Position numbers and translations under genes: made by a program. 64,000 bases of DNA from Romanomermis culicivorax. Lineage: Eukaryota > Nematoda > Enoplea > Mermithida > Mermithidae. Below the pieces are notes generated by a model. It saw only the letters and a list, made by a program, of their open reading frames with translations, was not told the DNA's origin and made no database searches. This document shows, in pieces, positions 46,701-58,184 of the stretch (its first letter is position 1; each line of letters begins with the position of its first letter). The stretch spans positions 124,001 through 188,000 of the forward strand of contig CAWUHX010000167.1 of assembly GCA_963922205.1 (NCBI GenBank), written 5' to 3'.

Positions 46701-49311
46701 TAGATTTTAGGAGAAGATCAGACGTGAAAAGTAACTTTATATCCTTACTTTATCGGTCCGAGGTGAATTTATACGCCTAAATGATCGTGTATGCAAATAT
46801 GGAAATTGGGAGTTGTTTTTACTGTTGATCAGAAAAATAAATACAAAAATTAATATTCAAGACGCCAAGCAAACAAAGCACTGTTAGGTTTGCTGAGAAG
46901 GTCTGGTTGAATTTCACGCAGAAAGTCTGGTAAACACGGAAACCTGTAAAACACAAGGCATCGTCAAAAACGCAAACGGGTACAAGTATACTAAAATTTA
47001 AAACAATTTTCAAAACTTCGCATTAGTAATGTAAAATTTGTTATAATTGATATCGAGCTGATTCCAAAATCGCGTTCAAGATTGGTGACTCGAAATCTAG
47101 ATATTTTAGTCTATCGCTCAAACAAACTGAAATATTTTCGATTTTAAAACATCAATCTTCACACATGATTCTAAAACTTCCAGTCAATCAAGTATTTGAA
47201 ATGAGATTACAGCTATTTGAAGACATGATACTGAAATATCCAAAATCGATCAGTGGAAATTAAAATAACTCCCCCAAATCAAGAGCAATGATTCGAAATC
47301 AATCAGGACGTGAACGATTCTGATTTCTTCGAGCAATTAAGGTGTTCGACTAATGATCATTATCGGCTTCGCGCGAAAAATCTGCGATAAGCAGACAAAG
47401 ACAAAGTCGGATGAATATTTTCTACATTGAATATTTTATCAACATTCAAGTTTGAATTCTAGTTGATTTTTCTGATTTTCTAGCTGGTTGGAAACATCAG
47501 CACATCGGCCAGACTCGGATGGAGGAAACGGAAATTTGCGTGGCGTTTACATCCGACCACACGTATGAATGCAGTACTTCTTATACAGTAATCATTTAAA
47601 TGCAACAGTTATTATTACTGTAGTTCTGAAATGGTATATATAAGCAATGAGATTAGCAATGATTCCCAAATCGGTCAGCTTTGTTACTTTTGTATACTCA
47701 TTTCTCTATGTCAATTTTTTGGACCATTCCGCTCCCAGGTAAAAAAACTTTGAAGCCGTGATTACTTACTTAAGAAACACTGGCAATATGTTATTGTGGA
47801 AAAAGGACACTGGATACTTGTGAGAAAGAACAAATCAGAATGGAAGAAAACGATTCTAAATTTACATATGCAAAACAGAGACAAATAGAGAGGAAAGCGA
47901 GAAAGAAATAGAATCATAAAAAAGTTAGTGCAATTTTGTACATGGTCTAACTTAATGAAAAGAAATCTAAACTAACTTAAAATAGCGCTTAAAACCGCGT
48001 TTTGTCGTATTTTTCAGGACTGTCGTAACGCAAATTAAACGTCTTCAAATGTATCTGAATCGAGCAATGTGGAATCTCAGCAATAGTATTACTTCCAATG
48101 AGTATATGCAATACACAAAAGTAAAAATAGTAATTATGTTTGCGTACAAAAATAAACTGAAGTCGACCTCTTTTCACCCCAAAATGCACTATCTAATCAA
48201 AGCAAAATTATTATCAGGGTTTTACTGTTTCGAAAAATAGTTTCATGAAGAATGGAAGAGAACGCCATGTGATATCAAGTTGTGAAAGCCTTTCGAACTG
48301 TAACTAGATTTTTGTAGTACTCGATTGTCATTATAAAATTGATTACCATTGTACTCATTAAACTGATAGTACAAGACAAATATATACATGAACAGGATGG
48401 ATCATTACTTATCAAAAGAGTCAGTGATGCGTGAAACGTTTGTAATCATCAGAGAAAAACTTGCGCACAATCTGAAGAACATTATCTTCTGCAGACGTAG
48501 ACAAAAAATACGAAGATTGTGAAGTATAAGCAAAATATAATTAACTTTTCAGATACGAAAGCGACATTAGGATACTAGGACCTCTTCACAACTACTTCAC
48601 GCTTTTAGGAAAAGCAGCTTTTTGAACGTAAAAAAGTTTACCATCCGACAGGTTTTTCCAAACGAGAAAAGGAAAAATCTCATTTTCAAACAAAATTCTA
48701 CATATATATATATGTAACCGGTTAACTATATTATTTTTTCGGGCTACTTGCCAAAGCACGAAACATGGACTAAAGAGGATGTAACAGAAATTTACTTACA
48801 TTCAAGCTTCTCTATCCTTTTTGCCTCGAAAATGTTGTCATTCTTGGACTGACAAAGTCCATTAACGTCGTATCTCTACAACAAAAAAAGAGTTAGTTAA
48901 AAAAGAAAATATACGATCTTTGAGAATGATTTCTAATTCAAAAGAATCAGAAAGTCGTGTCTCACTTGAACGAAAAAAACACTCACTTTACGATAATCGC
49001 TGAATGACGTCGTAGAAATTTAAATTTTTATTGCAAATCCAAGTATCTAAAAAAAGATAAAATACGCTAACTTCTTCCTAAATGGATTTTATGGCGAAGA
49101 AAGTTGTAAATTAAAAAAATCAAATTCAGAAAATCGAATTCGTGATCCTGCAAAAGTCAGCTTCGAGATGAAAAATTCCATATAGTCACGGATTCAAGCT
49201 ATACAGTATAAGTTAGGAAGTAATCAGTGAAAATGTTATTTAAATGAAAAACTTTCCGAATCAAAATTCATGCAAGTTTATTGTAGGATAAATTTTTAGG
49301 CATGATGCGAG
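46701..49311. other. Spacer between SLC22 and HAUS4; promoter side of SLC22
   Basis: No coding exon recognised. A diverged copy of the GCCGTCAACCAG repeat lies inverted near 47455-47515. A CATATATATATATG microsatellite is near 48705. The SLC22 promoter should lie just above 46700, but no convincing core element can be named. Confidence 0.35.
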
Positions 49312-50644
49312 CAGGGTTTTTTTGGCCAATTAGGAGCCATGGCTCCTAAAAATTTTGGCGCACAAGCCAAATCGGCTTGTAAAAATGAGAGCCTAACCAC
49401 CCTTTTTGATTAGGCTATAGGGCTTCCTGTGCGGAGATGCATTCCAAAACGAAAAATACCGAAAATTTTCCGGCGCTTCGCGACGGATTTCAAATCATTT
49501 ATGATTCTTGGTATCATTTCTGTTGTGCGGTTAGAAAATGTCATCCTAGCTTATGCTTATAGCTTTCAGAAACCAGCATGTTATGGATGAATGTTTGACC
49601 TTGTATGGTTTTTTCCACGTATTTGACAAAAATTAAGATTTTCCTAGATTAGTTCTACTTTTCGCATTTGGAAAATGATTGAAACATCCACATGGGAAAA
49701 TGGCAGAGGTTCTTGCTATCTGAAGAAGCCAATTTTTGAATTCTAGTGTTTGCCCCACAGAATACTCATTGAATTCACTGAAAAAATAGGCCTTTCATGC
49801 AGGAAAAAGATTTACAATGCTATAGAATATCGTAATCTAAAATTTTGTTTCAGTGCTAAGCGCCGGAGATATTCAAGTCCGAAGTAAAATATCTATTGCG
49901 CTTTTTTACGTTATAGATCATGTGAAAACAATCGCTTTTGATAAATAATTGTGATTGGTAAATTACTGCCTCCAGACATATAAGATCCAAACAGGAGGTA
50001 AAATTTTTGACCTCTTCCGCCAGTCAAATGGTGAAAAGATCAGTCATCGGCAGTTGCAGCAGAATGTGATGAAAAATGCATTTTCCAACATTTTAGAGGC
50101 CTCGAGATCAATATTTTTCGGCGCCAGGTACCGAACAAGTTACTTTAGCCAGACTTTTGATTTCTTTCTAAAAACTCAAGAAATTCAATTCTAAAAGTCA
50201 GGAACTGATGCGAAGTGAATGAAATACAAGGGAAGTAACTTTTAATCATTTTTTCTGATGAAATTAAGCGAATTTATCAATTTTATAGTGAACAACTAAA
50301 AATTATAATCTGTGCAACCAAATTTTTCCCCAAGTAACAGATCAACGTGGCCTGTGTGAAAAAGCCCTGATGATGTATTTGCATGATGACAGATCATTTT
50401 TGAGCCTTATTATTCTGTGTGTGATTAAGAAAGTATTCAAAATGATTGATCTGTTACATATGTGGAATTCTTTTTGAAGATTTTGAAGAGTGTTTTTGAC
50501 TAAATTTGTTGAAAACACCATTGTTTTACTACCACATTTATTTACATACTATTTAGTTTTGGCTTGTTGGAATTCTTTTTGGCCTGTAAAATTTTGACCT
50601 TAGGAGCCAAATGGCCTGTCGGGAAAAAACCAAAAAAACCCCTG
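49312..50644. mobile_element. hAT-like element 'GGAGCC' copy 2, 1333 bp
   Basis: Ends CAGGGTTTTTTTGGCCAATT and GGCCTGTCGGGAAAAAACC, then a CCCCTG finish. Flanks GATGCGAG and AATGTGAG agree at 6 of 8. Collinear over its length with 9178-10553. Hairpin CCGGCGCTTCGCGACGG at 49470-49486. Confidence 0.8.
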
Positions 50645-51345
50645 AATGTGAGAATAGCATAAACAATCATAACTGAACTTGTGTACATTTATTTTATTCC
50701 CAGCCATAGAAAGGTAAAAATTCTACGCAAAATACATTTTCGAAAATAGTAAGGAATTGTTATGGACTGAAAATGGCTGTACCGAGCCTTTTCAAAGTTG
50801 ATGTTTTCAGTAACAGTTTTATTGAGTAGCTCTTGATGGGTACCCAAGGATTTCTGCTCCACAAAAACATAAAATCTCATTAAAAATTTGACTAACCGAG
50901 AAACTGAGCACATTTCCTGATGGAGCGCCTCAACAGCGGTACACTACCAGGTAAATGCCATACAACGAAACGTTTTGTAGCGAACGAACTTGTCATCCCC
51001 AATTCCATGAATGAAATTCATTGCTAACGGTATTCAACCCATATCAATTAGTTATAATAATTAATTCCTAGCCTTTCGAGCTTCGAATAGTTCAAGTCGA
51101 CGTAGGGGAGAAAAACGAATAATGAATAAGAGAATGAAAATGAATCATATTAATACAAAATATCCTATAAATACTAGGGAAAAACGACATAATAGTAAAA
51201 AAAGCAAAAATGATTCTTTTGTGGAATAGCATTAAAACTAACGGGCAAACAAAAAGCTCAAGACATAACTGTAAAATGGAGACTTTACCTTAGCAATGGA
51301 AAAATAAGGTTGGTAAAATGTACAATAATTTTATAACAAAATTGT

Positions 51346-54284
51346 TCAATGCATTGAATTCGCTTCATGGTCGAAACCAATAACCTTGGAACGATCGTTT
51401 GACAAGCTGAATTCTCGCAATGCCCAGCGTTTGTCTTCGATATCTTTCGTTAATTTTCCATAACTATCGATCAAATCGTCGAACGTCGATCCGGAAAGAG
51501 TCGCGTACGACTTGAGCCTGGATTTGACCTCGGCGATCCGACCGTTGAGATTACTAATTTCGCACTTTCTGCGGTTCCTTTAAAAAGTTTTTCGATGCAG
51601 AAGGACAAAGAGTAATGATTTTTTCTACATGACCTTTTCCGATGAATAAATTCATACTAAATGTAGTCTTGTAACTTTTTGAAATTTTCTATAACGTGAC
51701 AAAATAAAGCATCGAGAGGTTTTACTCACCTGATTTCATTCAAACTTTTTATCGTGTAGCTTGTAAACGTACTTTCATTAAGTTTGGCCAACATGAGTCT
51801 AAAATGAAACTTGTGTGCGAAAATTAACGCTAAATTCTTGGCCATATCCCTAAAAGCTAAATGGATCAATAGAATCCTAGAATCCCTAGGCAAATGGAGC
51901 AAGATTGGAAAATCAGCACCGAATAAAATTGAAGAATTTGAAGCACTAATACAGGCCACGGAAGGATTAGATGTCAAAATACTTCACTTCGAAACATTGG
52001 ATTCAGTTCAGCATATCTCATCAAGTAACATAATACCTATTATATCTCATGCTGACGTACTAATACAACAGATTCATAATTACCAATATGTAAGGAAGAA
52101 AAATTATGCACTATATGTAAAAGAAATCCAACCAAAGAAGTTTAATCTTCTGTTCCACTGATTTGTTGACAAGCAATGGAATTTTAAACTCCATCAAGCA
52201 ATAAAAGAGGAGCAATGTTGGATAACTTGGATAAATTATGCGAGAGTTATCTACTGTATACAAACATATATGCACATAGAGGGTCAGGTGGGGTAAATCC
52301 TCCTATCTGAGACCCTGGACATCCCTCCTGGCCCGAAAAAAGTCGTTAAACACTCCTCCCTGTAGTTTTTCAAAGAGTTTTTTTGATGATTTTCATGCAT
52401 ATTTTGTTACGAAAAACATGCTAGCATAGTTTTTTGCTCTTTTTGCTTACCTACCCCCTCAATGGAAAGTCCAAGGAGTCTCCACCCTGGAAAACTCTGG
52501 CCGTGCATGTCTGATGCCAAGCAATGGAAAATATTAGTAAAGAATTTAAACAAAGCAAAAACAGAACGAGAAATTACCCAACACGTATGGCATATGAGAG
52601 TAACAAGTAAGTTAAAATCGAATATTATACAAAGTAATTTTTCAATCACAAAAAGGAGAAACAGCATGGAAAGACAGACTATGATTGCCAGAAAATGTCA
52701 AATTTGAGCAAACACAGAAAGCATTGAAAGAGCTAGGAATGTCAAACAAATATAACCAATTTCAATTCAAAATACTTCATAATGCATTAGTTACAGCAAA
52801 ATTACTTATCAAAATATAAAATTCAGGAATCAAGCTGATGTTTTTTCTGCGAAGAGACGACGTATTGAATGCCCAACAGTTGGAATGTTCTGGTTTCAAG
52901 TTAAACGAAACATCAAAAGAAGATGCATGGAACATTTTAGATCAATAGACTATTAGATAATTTTGGGCAAGTTTGAAGAGTATAATGCGAATGAAAAAGT
53001 TGGAAATAGCTGGGCTATGTCCAGTTCGCATCCTACTGTAGGTGTGAACTGGAAATAGCAAGGTTAGATGGGAAAAAAAAGTTCCATTGTATTCACAGTT
53101 TATAAATTCTGTATTATGTTATACCAAGTTTGGCGCATGAAACATGTCTACTATCGGGCGTACGAGTGTGAAAAGATGGATCAGATTGAATACTTCCATT
53201 GGACATCATGAAAAAATTGTAACCACGAAGTAAAAAATAATAGCTTAGCTAGGATGCCCCCGTCTCGCTAAGCAGGCGTTTTGGCTCAAGTTTACTTCTC
53301 GCTTTTTTTGCTTCTATTTTTCAAAAAGTCAAGATATTGTTGTAAAGTTAATTGTATTTATGAGTAAAATCTAACTGACAAAAAATTCAAATGGTTCGTT
53401 CTCACTTAGTTTTTAGTAATAATGCCATCGATTTAACACCAAACCAAATTTTGAAAAATTCGTATTGTTCTTTATCGCGGCCCGACACAATAACTTGGAA
53501 GTGATTTTTCGAGGATTCCAAATAATCAAGTAAATTCTGGAAAACTTGGTTTCGATGAAATTGTAGATATACATAATCATAAAGTTTCAATTCACTTTCA
53601 AATACGCATTGATTTTAAACTCGAGAACTGATGCTCCATCGATAATTTTCTCTTTCAATGCGACATTTTCATCGATCAAATCATTAACCTTCCGCCAATT
53701 CAAGTCCACTAATTGCGAAAATTGAACAAAGTAGATAGTTATCGGTTGAGTGAGACCAGGTTATAGAAATGCAAGTGTTCATTCTTGTTGTACGAAAAAA
53801 ATTACGACACCGACATTATGACATTTTTAGTGCGCCGATTTAATAGAATCATAAAAATGTAAATACCACTTCTGAGCTCCAGAACACCATTCAATGTCGA
53901 CTTTACTACAGACAACGAATCACAGAGGTATTTTTGATATTCCGTCGTAAATTTTTCGTCAGTCTGAACAAACAAAACTGTGTTTAACTTCGAAACGAAA
54001 AAAACATGGGCAACTATTGTTTACCTGAATGATGGACGAGAAAAACTTTTCGATAGGTCTTTCGCACAAACTGAGTTCTTGATTAGCTAGTAATGCGGCG
54101 ATTTGATCTTTCGTCTAAACTTCAAAGCTGATCGGTAAACCAAATAAAAAACAGTCATCGAAAACATTATTACCGCCAATTGAAGGCCACATTCTTCACT
54201 GAAAATATTTTGAGTTAGTCTTTGAAGAATCATATTGCGGCGGAAATGCGTTTCAACAATCAGTTCCCTTTTACACGCAGACAT
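51346..54284 (-). CDS. HAUS4: HAUS augmin-like complex subunit 4, 7 exons, 280 aa
   Basis: HAUS4 is a coiled-coil subunit of augmin, which recruits gamma-tubulin to spindle microtubules for branching nucleation. Exons on the minus strand: 54174-54284 (ATG at 54282-54284), 54025-54114, 53867-53963, 53596-53708, 53406-53536, 51730-51798, 51346-51577 (TGA). All donors and acceptors are GT/AG and all phases join. The assignment rests mainly on the C-terminus: a Lys/Arg/Glu-rich helix, then FDDLIDSYGKL and EDKRWALREF (251-260). As I recall it, vertebrate HAUS4 ends with an FDRLVKEY...ENKRWALQEF block of the same spacing. The upstream part is helical and poorly conserved, as usual for augmin. Vertebrate HAUS4 is about 360 residues, so the N-terminus is short here; an upstream exon could be missing. 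Intron 5 (51799-53405) contains a LINE remnant and a MITE. Confidence 0.82.
51811..53070 (+). pseudogene. Non-LTR retrotransposon C-terminal remnant in HAUS4 intron 5
   Basis: A plus-strand open stretch 51811-52161 is followed, after the MITE at 52270-52516, by frames reading QFQFKILHNALVTAKLL and then, with a frameshift, ADVFSAKRRRIECPT. This resembles the F+++LHN.L.T...L then C..C.....E..H....C zinc-binding tail of LINE reverse transcriptases. Several frameshifts and stops. Confidence 0.5.
52270..52516. mobile_element. CATGCA-end MITE copy 2, inserted in LINE remnant
   Basis: ATGCACATAGAGGGTCAGG at the left, CTGGCCGTGCATGTCTGAT at the right. CTGAGACCCTGG and GGCCCGAAAAAAGTCG are shared with 62293-62531. 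Confidence 0.65.
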
Positions 54285-54477
54285 ATTATTTTTGTTATCA
54301 GAGGCCCGTTTCAGAACAGTGTTAGGAGGGCGTAGGTGTTCTTAAAACAAAGACATTATATGCTCCTGAATCGACTCAGGGTATGTCCTAAATAATAAAC
54401 AATGCCCTCTGAGAGCGTATCGAACCATCGTCTTACTTTTGTCGGCACTTTGCTGGACACAGGTAGCCAGAAATGCT

Positions 54478-54523
54478 ACACTCTTACTTTGGCGAACAAT
54501 GTTAAAGGTGCCAAAGTAAGACT
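54478..54523. repeat. 12-bp perfect inverted repeat upstream of HAUS4
   Basis: TCTTACTTTGGC and GCCAAAGTAAGA separated by about 22 bases, 200 bases upstream of the HAUS4 start codon. A third related CTTTGGCGC occurs at about 54577. Could be part of an unrecognised MITE (a GGCCCGTTTCAGAACAGTGT end lies at 54303). Confidence 0.5.
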
Positions 54524-54839
54524 GTTGTCTTAACTTGGCGCTCATTGTTTAGTAGCCATCTTTCTTGAATGTCGTACTTTGGCGCCGCATCTTACACTAC
54601 CATTCGAACACTCATTTTAATCATTTATCCAAGTAAGAGGCGATTACCACCACATTATTTATCGTCGTACTAAATTCTGTTCAACTTCATGAATAAGTAA
54701 ATAAAATATCGTACATAAGTAAGGCTCAATTTCAAACAAAAGAGCAGTGAAATTATCCGTATTTTCTAGACCAGCACGACGTTGAGGAAAATCATATTTG
54801 GCACGAGGAATAAAGGCTTCGTAGGTTAGGCTAAAGCTC

Positions 54840-54950
54840 TATTAAGTCAAATTGCCGAGTGTCGCCGATTTCTATGATTTCATCGGCGACAGTCGGCGAT
54901 TTCGCTGATTCATTCCTAAAAATCGGCGATTGTCGCCGAATTGTAAGGAA
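54840..54950. repeat. TCGCCGA-rich palindromic cluster
   Basis: Repeated GTCGCCGATTT / AATCGGCGA units in both orientations, related to the core of the tiny MITEs at 27-32 kb. Confidence 0.5.
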
Positions 54951-55380
54951 GAATTTGTGGATTGGACAGCAGTTGCAGACTCATTGTTGCTTAAGTGAAT
55001 TTTACTTCTTTTTATGACAAAAATAAAATAAGGGTGCACCTGGAAATATCAAAACAAAATTTTCTTCCCACACATGCCACATGCACACTGGATGTTTTTT
55101 TAGGTTTTGACTTATTTTCGCATACATGTATTCTTTAGGGAAAGCTAAAAATACCTTTGCGATGTTTCGGGCAACCTTAACTCAAAAATGACAAAACTCA
55201 ATTATGGTTAGCACCGGCAACATTCAATTGTTATCGTGTTTCCTTCTTGAGTAAACTGTAATGCAACTCATTTTTTGGGCTGCGTTAGAGTTACGGGGTA
55301 AATGTGGAGAATATTCTGACATGGGAACGTACCTATTTCGGGAGAGAGAAAGATTTGGTGGGAAGCGACGTGGTTTTAGG

Positions 55381-55560
55381 CAGGGCTTTTTTGTGTTGAA
55401 AAATGGTTTTTTGTCACAAAGTAATTTGGAATCGCAAAATTTTTTTGAGTATTTGTGCCAAATGGCACAAATTTTTTGACTGGTCAAGGACTAAATTTGC
55501 TCAATTTTCAGGCATTTTATGGGACAGAAACGAAAAATTTTCTCGGTGAAGTCAATGAAT
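55381..55560 (+). mobile_element. GTGCCA hAT-like element, left end only
   Basis: CAGGGCTTTTTTGTGTTG, then TTTGTGCCAAATGGCACAAA and further text matching the left 170 bases of 19624-20492. Cut off at the poly-G MITE starting at 55567. A lone right-end-like GCCAATTGGCACAAA lies at 57492-57506. Confidence 0.6.
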
Positions 55561-55566
55561 AACATA

Positions 55567-56007
55567 CATACATGTAACGGGGCCCCAAGGTCTGGGGGGG
55601 GGGGGGTCAGGCGACTTTTTTTCGGGCCGAGGATCAGTAATTCCCAACATTTTTGGTGAGGGGTCTCAAAGAAAAAAAATTCGATTTTTTCACGAAAAAT
55701 GTGCGAAAAATAGTTCAAAAAATTGTAGTTTTTTCTAAAAAGACCAAAAAATGTATTCATGGCGCGAAGGGCCAAGAAAATTCACATTTTTTACCGTTTT
55801 TTATTCAAAAATTGACATTTTTCATCAAAAAATTGATATTTGGCAGTATTTTTCCGTCCAAAAGTATGGGGGTCCCTACGGCTACCATATGGCTAGCCGT
55901 TGGATTGGAAAATCCTGAGGAGGGGCGGTCGCCCAATCGCAAGCCATATGGTCGAAGATTTCTGGGGGGGGGGGGGATTTCCATAGCACCCTCCAATTAG
56001 ATGTATG
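55567..56007 (-). mobile_element. Poly-G MITE copy 5 (reverse), TSD ATAACATA
   Basis: 441 bp, flanked by ATAACATA at 55559-55566 and 56008-56015. Ends CATACATGTAACGGGG and CCAATTAGATGTATG. Hairpin decayed to GGCGCGAAGGGCC at 55760. Confidence 0.88.
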
Positions 56008-56631
56008 ATAACATAGCCTACTTATATTTGGTAAGAAGAAAACGTTTTTCGAATATTATATTTGAATCATTGTAGAAAACTTGTAGGTTGTCAATGACTG
56101 ATAATTCTGAACATCCAATGTTCATTAAATGGAAATGGGATCACGTGAATTTAGACCGAAATAGAAGCACTACTACCCAGCATCGATTATTCCGATGGCA
56201 AATAAAAACTGGAGTATAGAGGAATTCAGTTTGTACTTGGGATATGATTCAGCGTCAGGACACTCAAAAAGGAAAATTGAAATTTTGACACAATTTTTCG
56301 ACCACAAACTTATTATCTTAGGGAGTAAGCAATTATAAACATCCTCAATTTAATCTTTACACCGTTCTTAAAAAGGAATTCGTTGCCAAAAATTAAAGGA
56401 AAATGTAAAGTTCCTTTTTTTACCTGACAAGGTTTTATCCTGAAAGAGCAAAATAAGGCATACACAAAAATCAACTTGAAGAGGACCCTAAAAAATAATT
56501 TACGCCGGCAACGAAATTATTCAATTAAATAAGCACGACCCGATTTTTAAATAATGTTTAAAAAAAGAAAAATAAAATACATTTCATGTCAACTGAAAAA
56601 AATATGTGTTGAGGAAAATAGCGTTCTTAAT

Positions 56632-57464
56632 TCAAAAATTAATTACAGGTTTATCAAACCTACTAATTTTGACAACCTTATGCTTTAAAAAGTTATCCTC
56701 AAAAGCATTATGGTCCATGATTTCAAGAAGTCTAAGCACAGTTTTTTGCATATTTTTCCTAAACAATTCCCGAATATCTGCCAATCTATCATTCTTTTCA
56801 TAACCTTGTCTCGTCAGCCATATACAATTTGGTGCCATATATAAAACAATATTGGCCACAGTCAGTTGTTCCTTACTACAAGAATATAATTTTAAACAAA
56901 AGGCAAAATTGAGTATACATACACATCAGACTACCCCATGGGGAGGGGTATGAGGGGGGTATTACCCCTACCTAAAGTCCCTAAAATTGATCACTGATTG
57001 CCTAATTTTGAGACAAAATAACGTGTTTAGTGGACATTTGGCTACACTACCCCCCAAAAATTTTCAATTTTACCCCTACCTAAAAATCTGACCTTGGGGA
57101 ACTCTGATACACATTGAAATTTTTATTTTTTTGAACAGTTGTATAATCTTTATCCAAAAATCTGTCAGTCTTGGACATAAGACTATTGCGTGCAAAACAT
57201 CTTCTCTACTGGAATCATTTTGTGCTCTACAAAATTTACAATTTGGATCTTGGTGTTAATCATATGATTAATTTTGGATCTAGTCAGAAGAAGCCGGTGC
57301 ACAATTGCAAAGTGAAGATTTCTTGTACCACCGTCCAAAAATTTGCACTTTGATAAGCTTAAAAGTTTGTTTAAATCCAATGAACTTTCATTTAAATTTG
57401 TTACCCAATACGACATTGGCCTTTCATTGGTCAGATTTCCTTTTCTGATATGAAAATACAACAA
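56632..57464 (-). pseudogene. Non-LTR retrotransposon C-terminus with zinc-binding tail, interrupted by MITE
   Basis: Minus-strand frames: RNLHFAIVHRLLLTRSKI, then (after a frameshift) CKFCRAQ...DVLHAIVLCP, a CxxC...H...C arrangement as in the RVT zinc-binding tail. Then, beyond a ~190-bp insert, VANIVLYMAPNCIWLTRQGY and RKNMQKTVLRLLEI. Related to the remnant in HAUS4 intron 5. 3' limit about 56630. Confidence 0.6.
56922..57112. mobile_element. MITE with ACACATCAGA ends, ~190 bp, inside LINE remnant
   Basis: The left end ACACATCAGACTACCCC and the right end GGGGAACTCTGATACAC are inverted. The interior is C/G-run rich (GGGGAGGGGTATGAGGGGGG, TACCCCTACCT). Confidence 0.6.
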
Positions 57465-57529
57465 TTTTGTGGTTACTTTTGTGGTTACAAGCCAATTGGC
57501 ACAAATTTCAGTGTGCAGAAAAACGGTTC

Positions 57530-58184
57530 AAGTCACCGTCTTCGAGAATTTTTTCTACATGAGAACCATCCCAAAACCTTTTTTCATAATTTTCTAAAAA
57601 CTTCTCCCGATTTTAAAAAGCATTTATAATGAGGCCACGAATGTTTTTTTCCTACTTTTAGGAGTACAGGAGTATACCCAAACATTCTGACGTTTTTGGG
57701 GTCAGTAATCTGCAAAAATGAGGAAAAAATTGATAAAATTCTAGTCAGGTTAGTCAAATCCAGCTGATAAACGATACATTGGTGTTCTACAACAGTTGAA
57801 AGTACATTAAAGATATATTTCTTATAATTTCATCTGCAATCAACATTTGTGATTTAGATTAGTTATCAAATTTTATTTATTTCCTTTTCCGGCGCGAAAA
57901 GTTTCGGATTTTTCCTTTTTAAACCGCTGGAAAATGATTTTCTGCAAGGTTGAGAAATAAATTAAAAACAAACAGATAGAGTGTAATTTATTTCTCATTC
58001 CGGCGCGAAGCTCGTGAAATTTTTGACTTTTTTACTAACGCTAGAAAATAAATCTCTGCATGCAACAAAGATTCCTGACTAGAAACTCTAAATTTACAGT
58101 CTAGAATGATGTCTTCAATCTTCGTCGTCTATTAAAACAAAAGTTCACGTTGGAAGGAAACGTTCGTAAATTCCAAGCAGAGAG
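57530..58184. other. Gene-free stretch with hairpin-module debris
   Basis: Two damaged copies of the hairpin module (TTCCGGCGCGAAAAG near 57887 and TTCCGGCGCGAAGCTCG near 57997) with their usual flanks. No frame recognised. Confidence 0.4.

Noticed and set aside
54478-54523. Possible miRNA precursor upstream of HAUS4
   Set aside because: A 12-bp stem is too short for a canonical precursor, and a nearby transposon-like end offers a simpler explanation.
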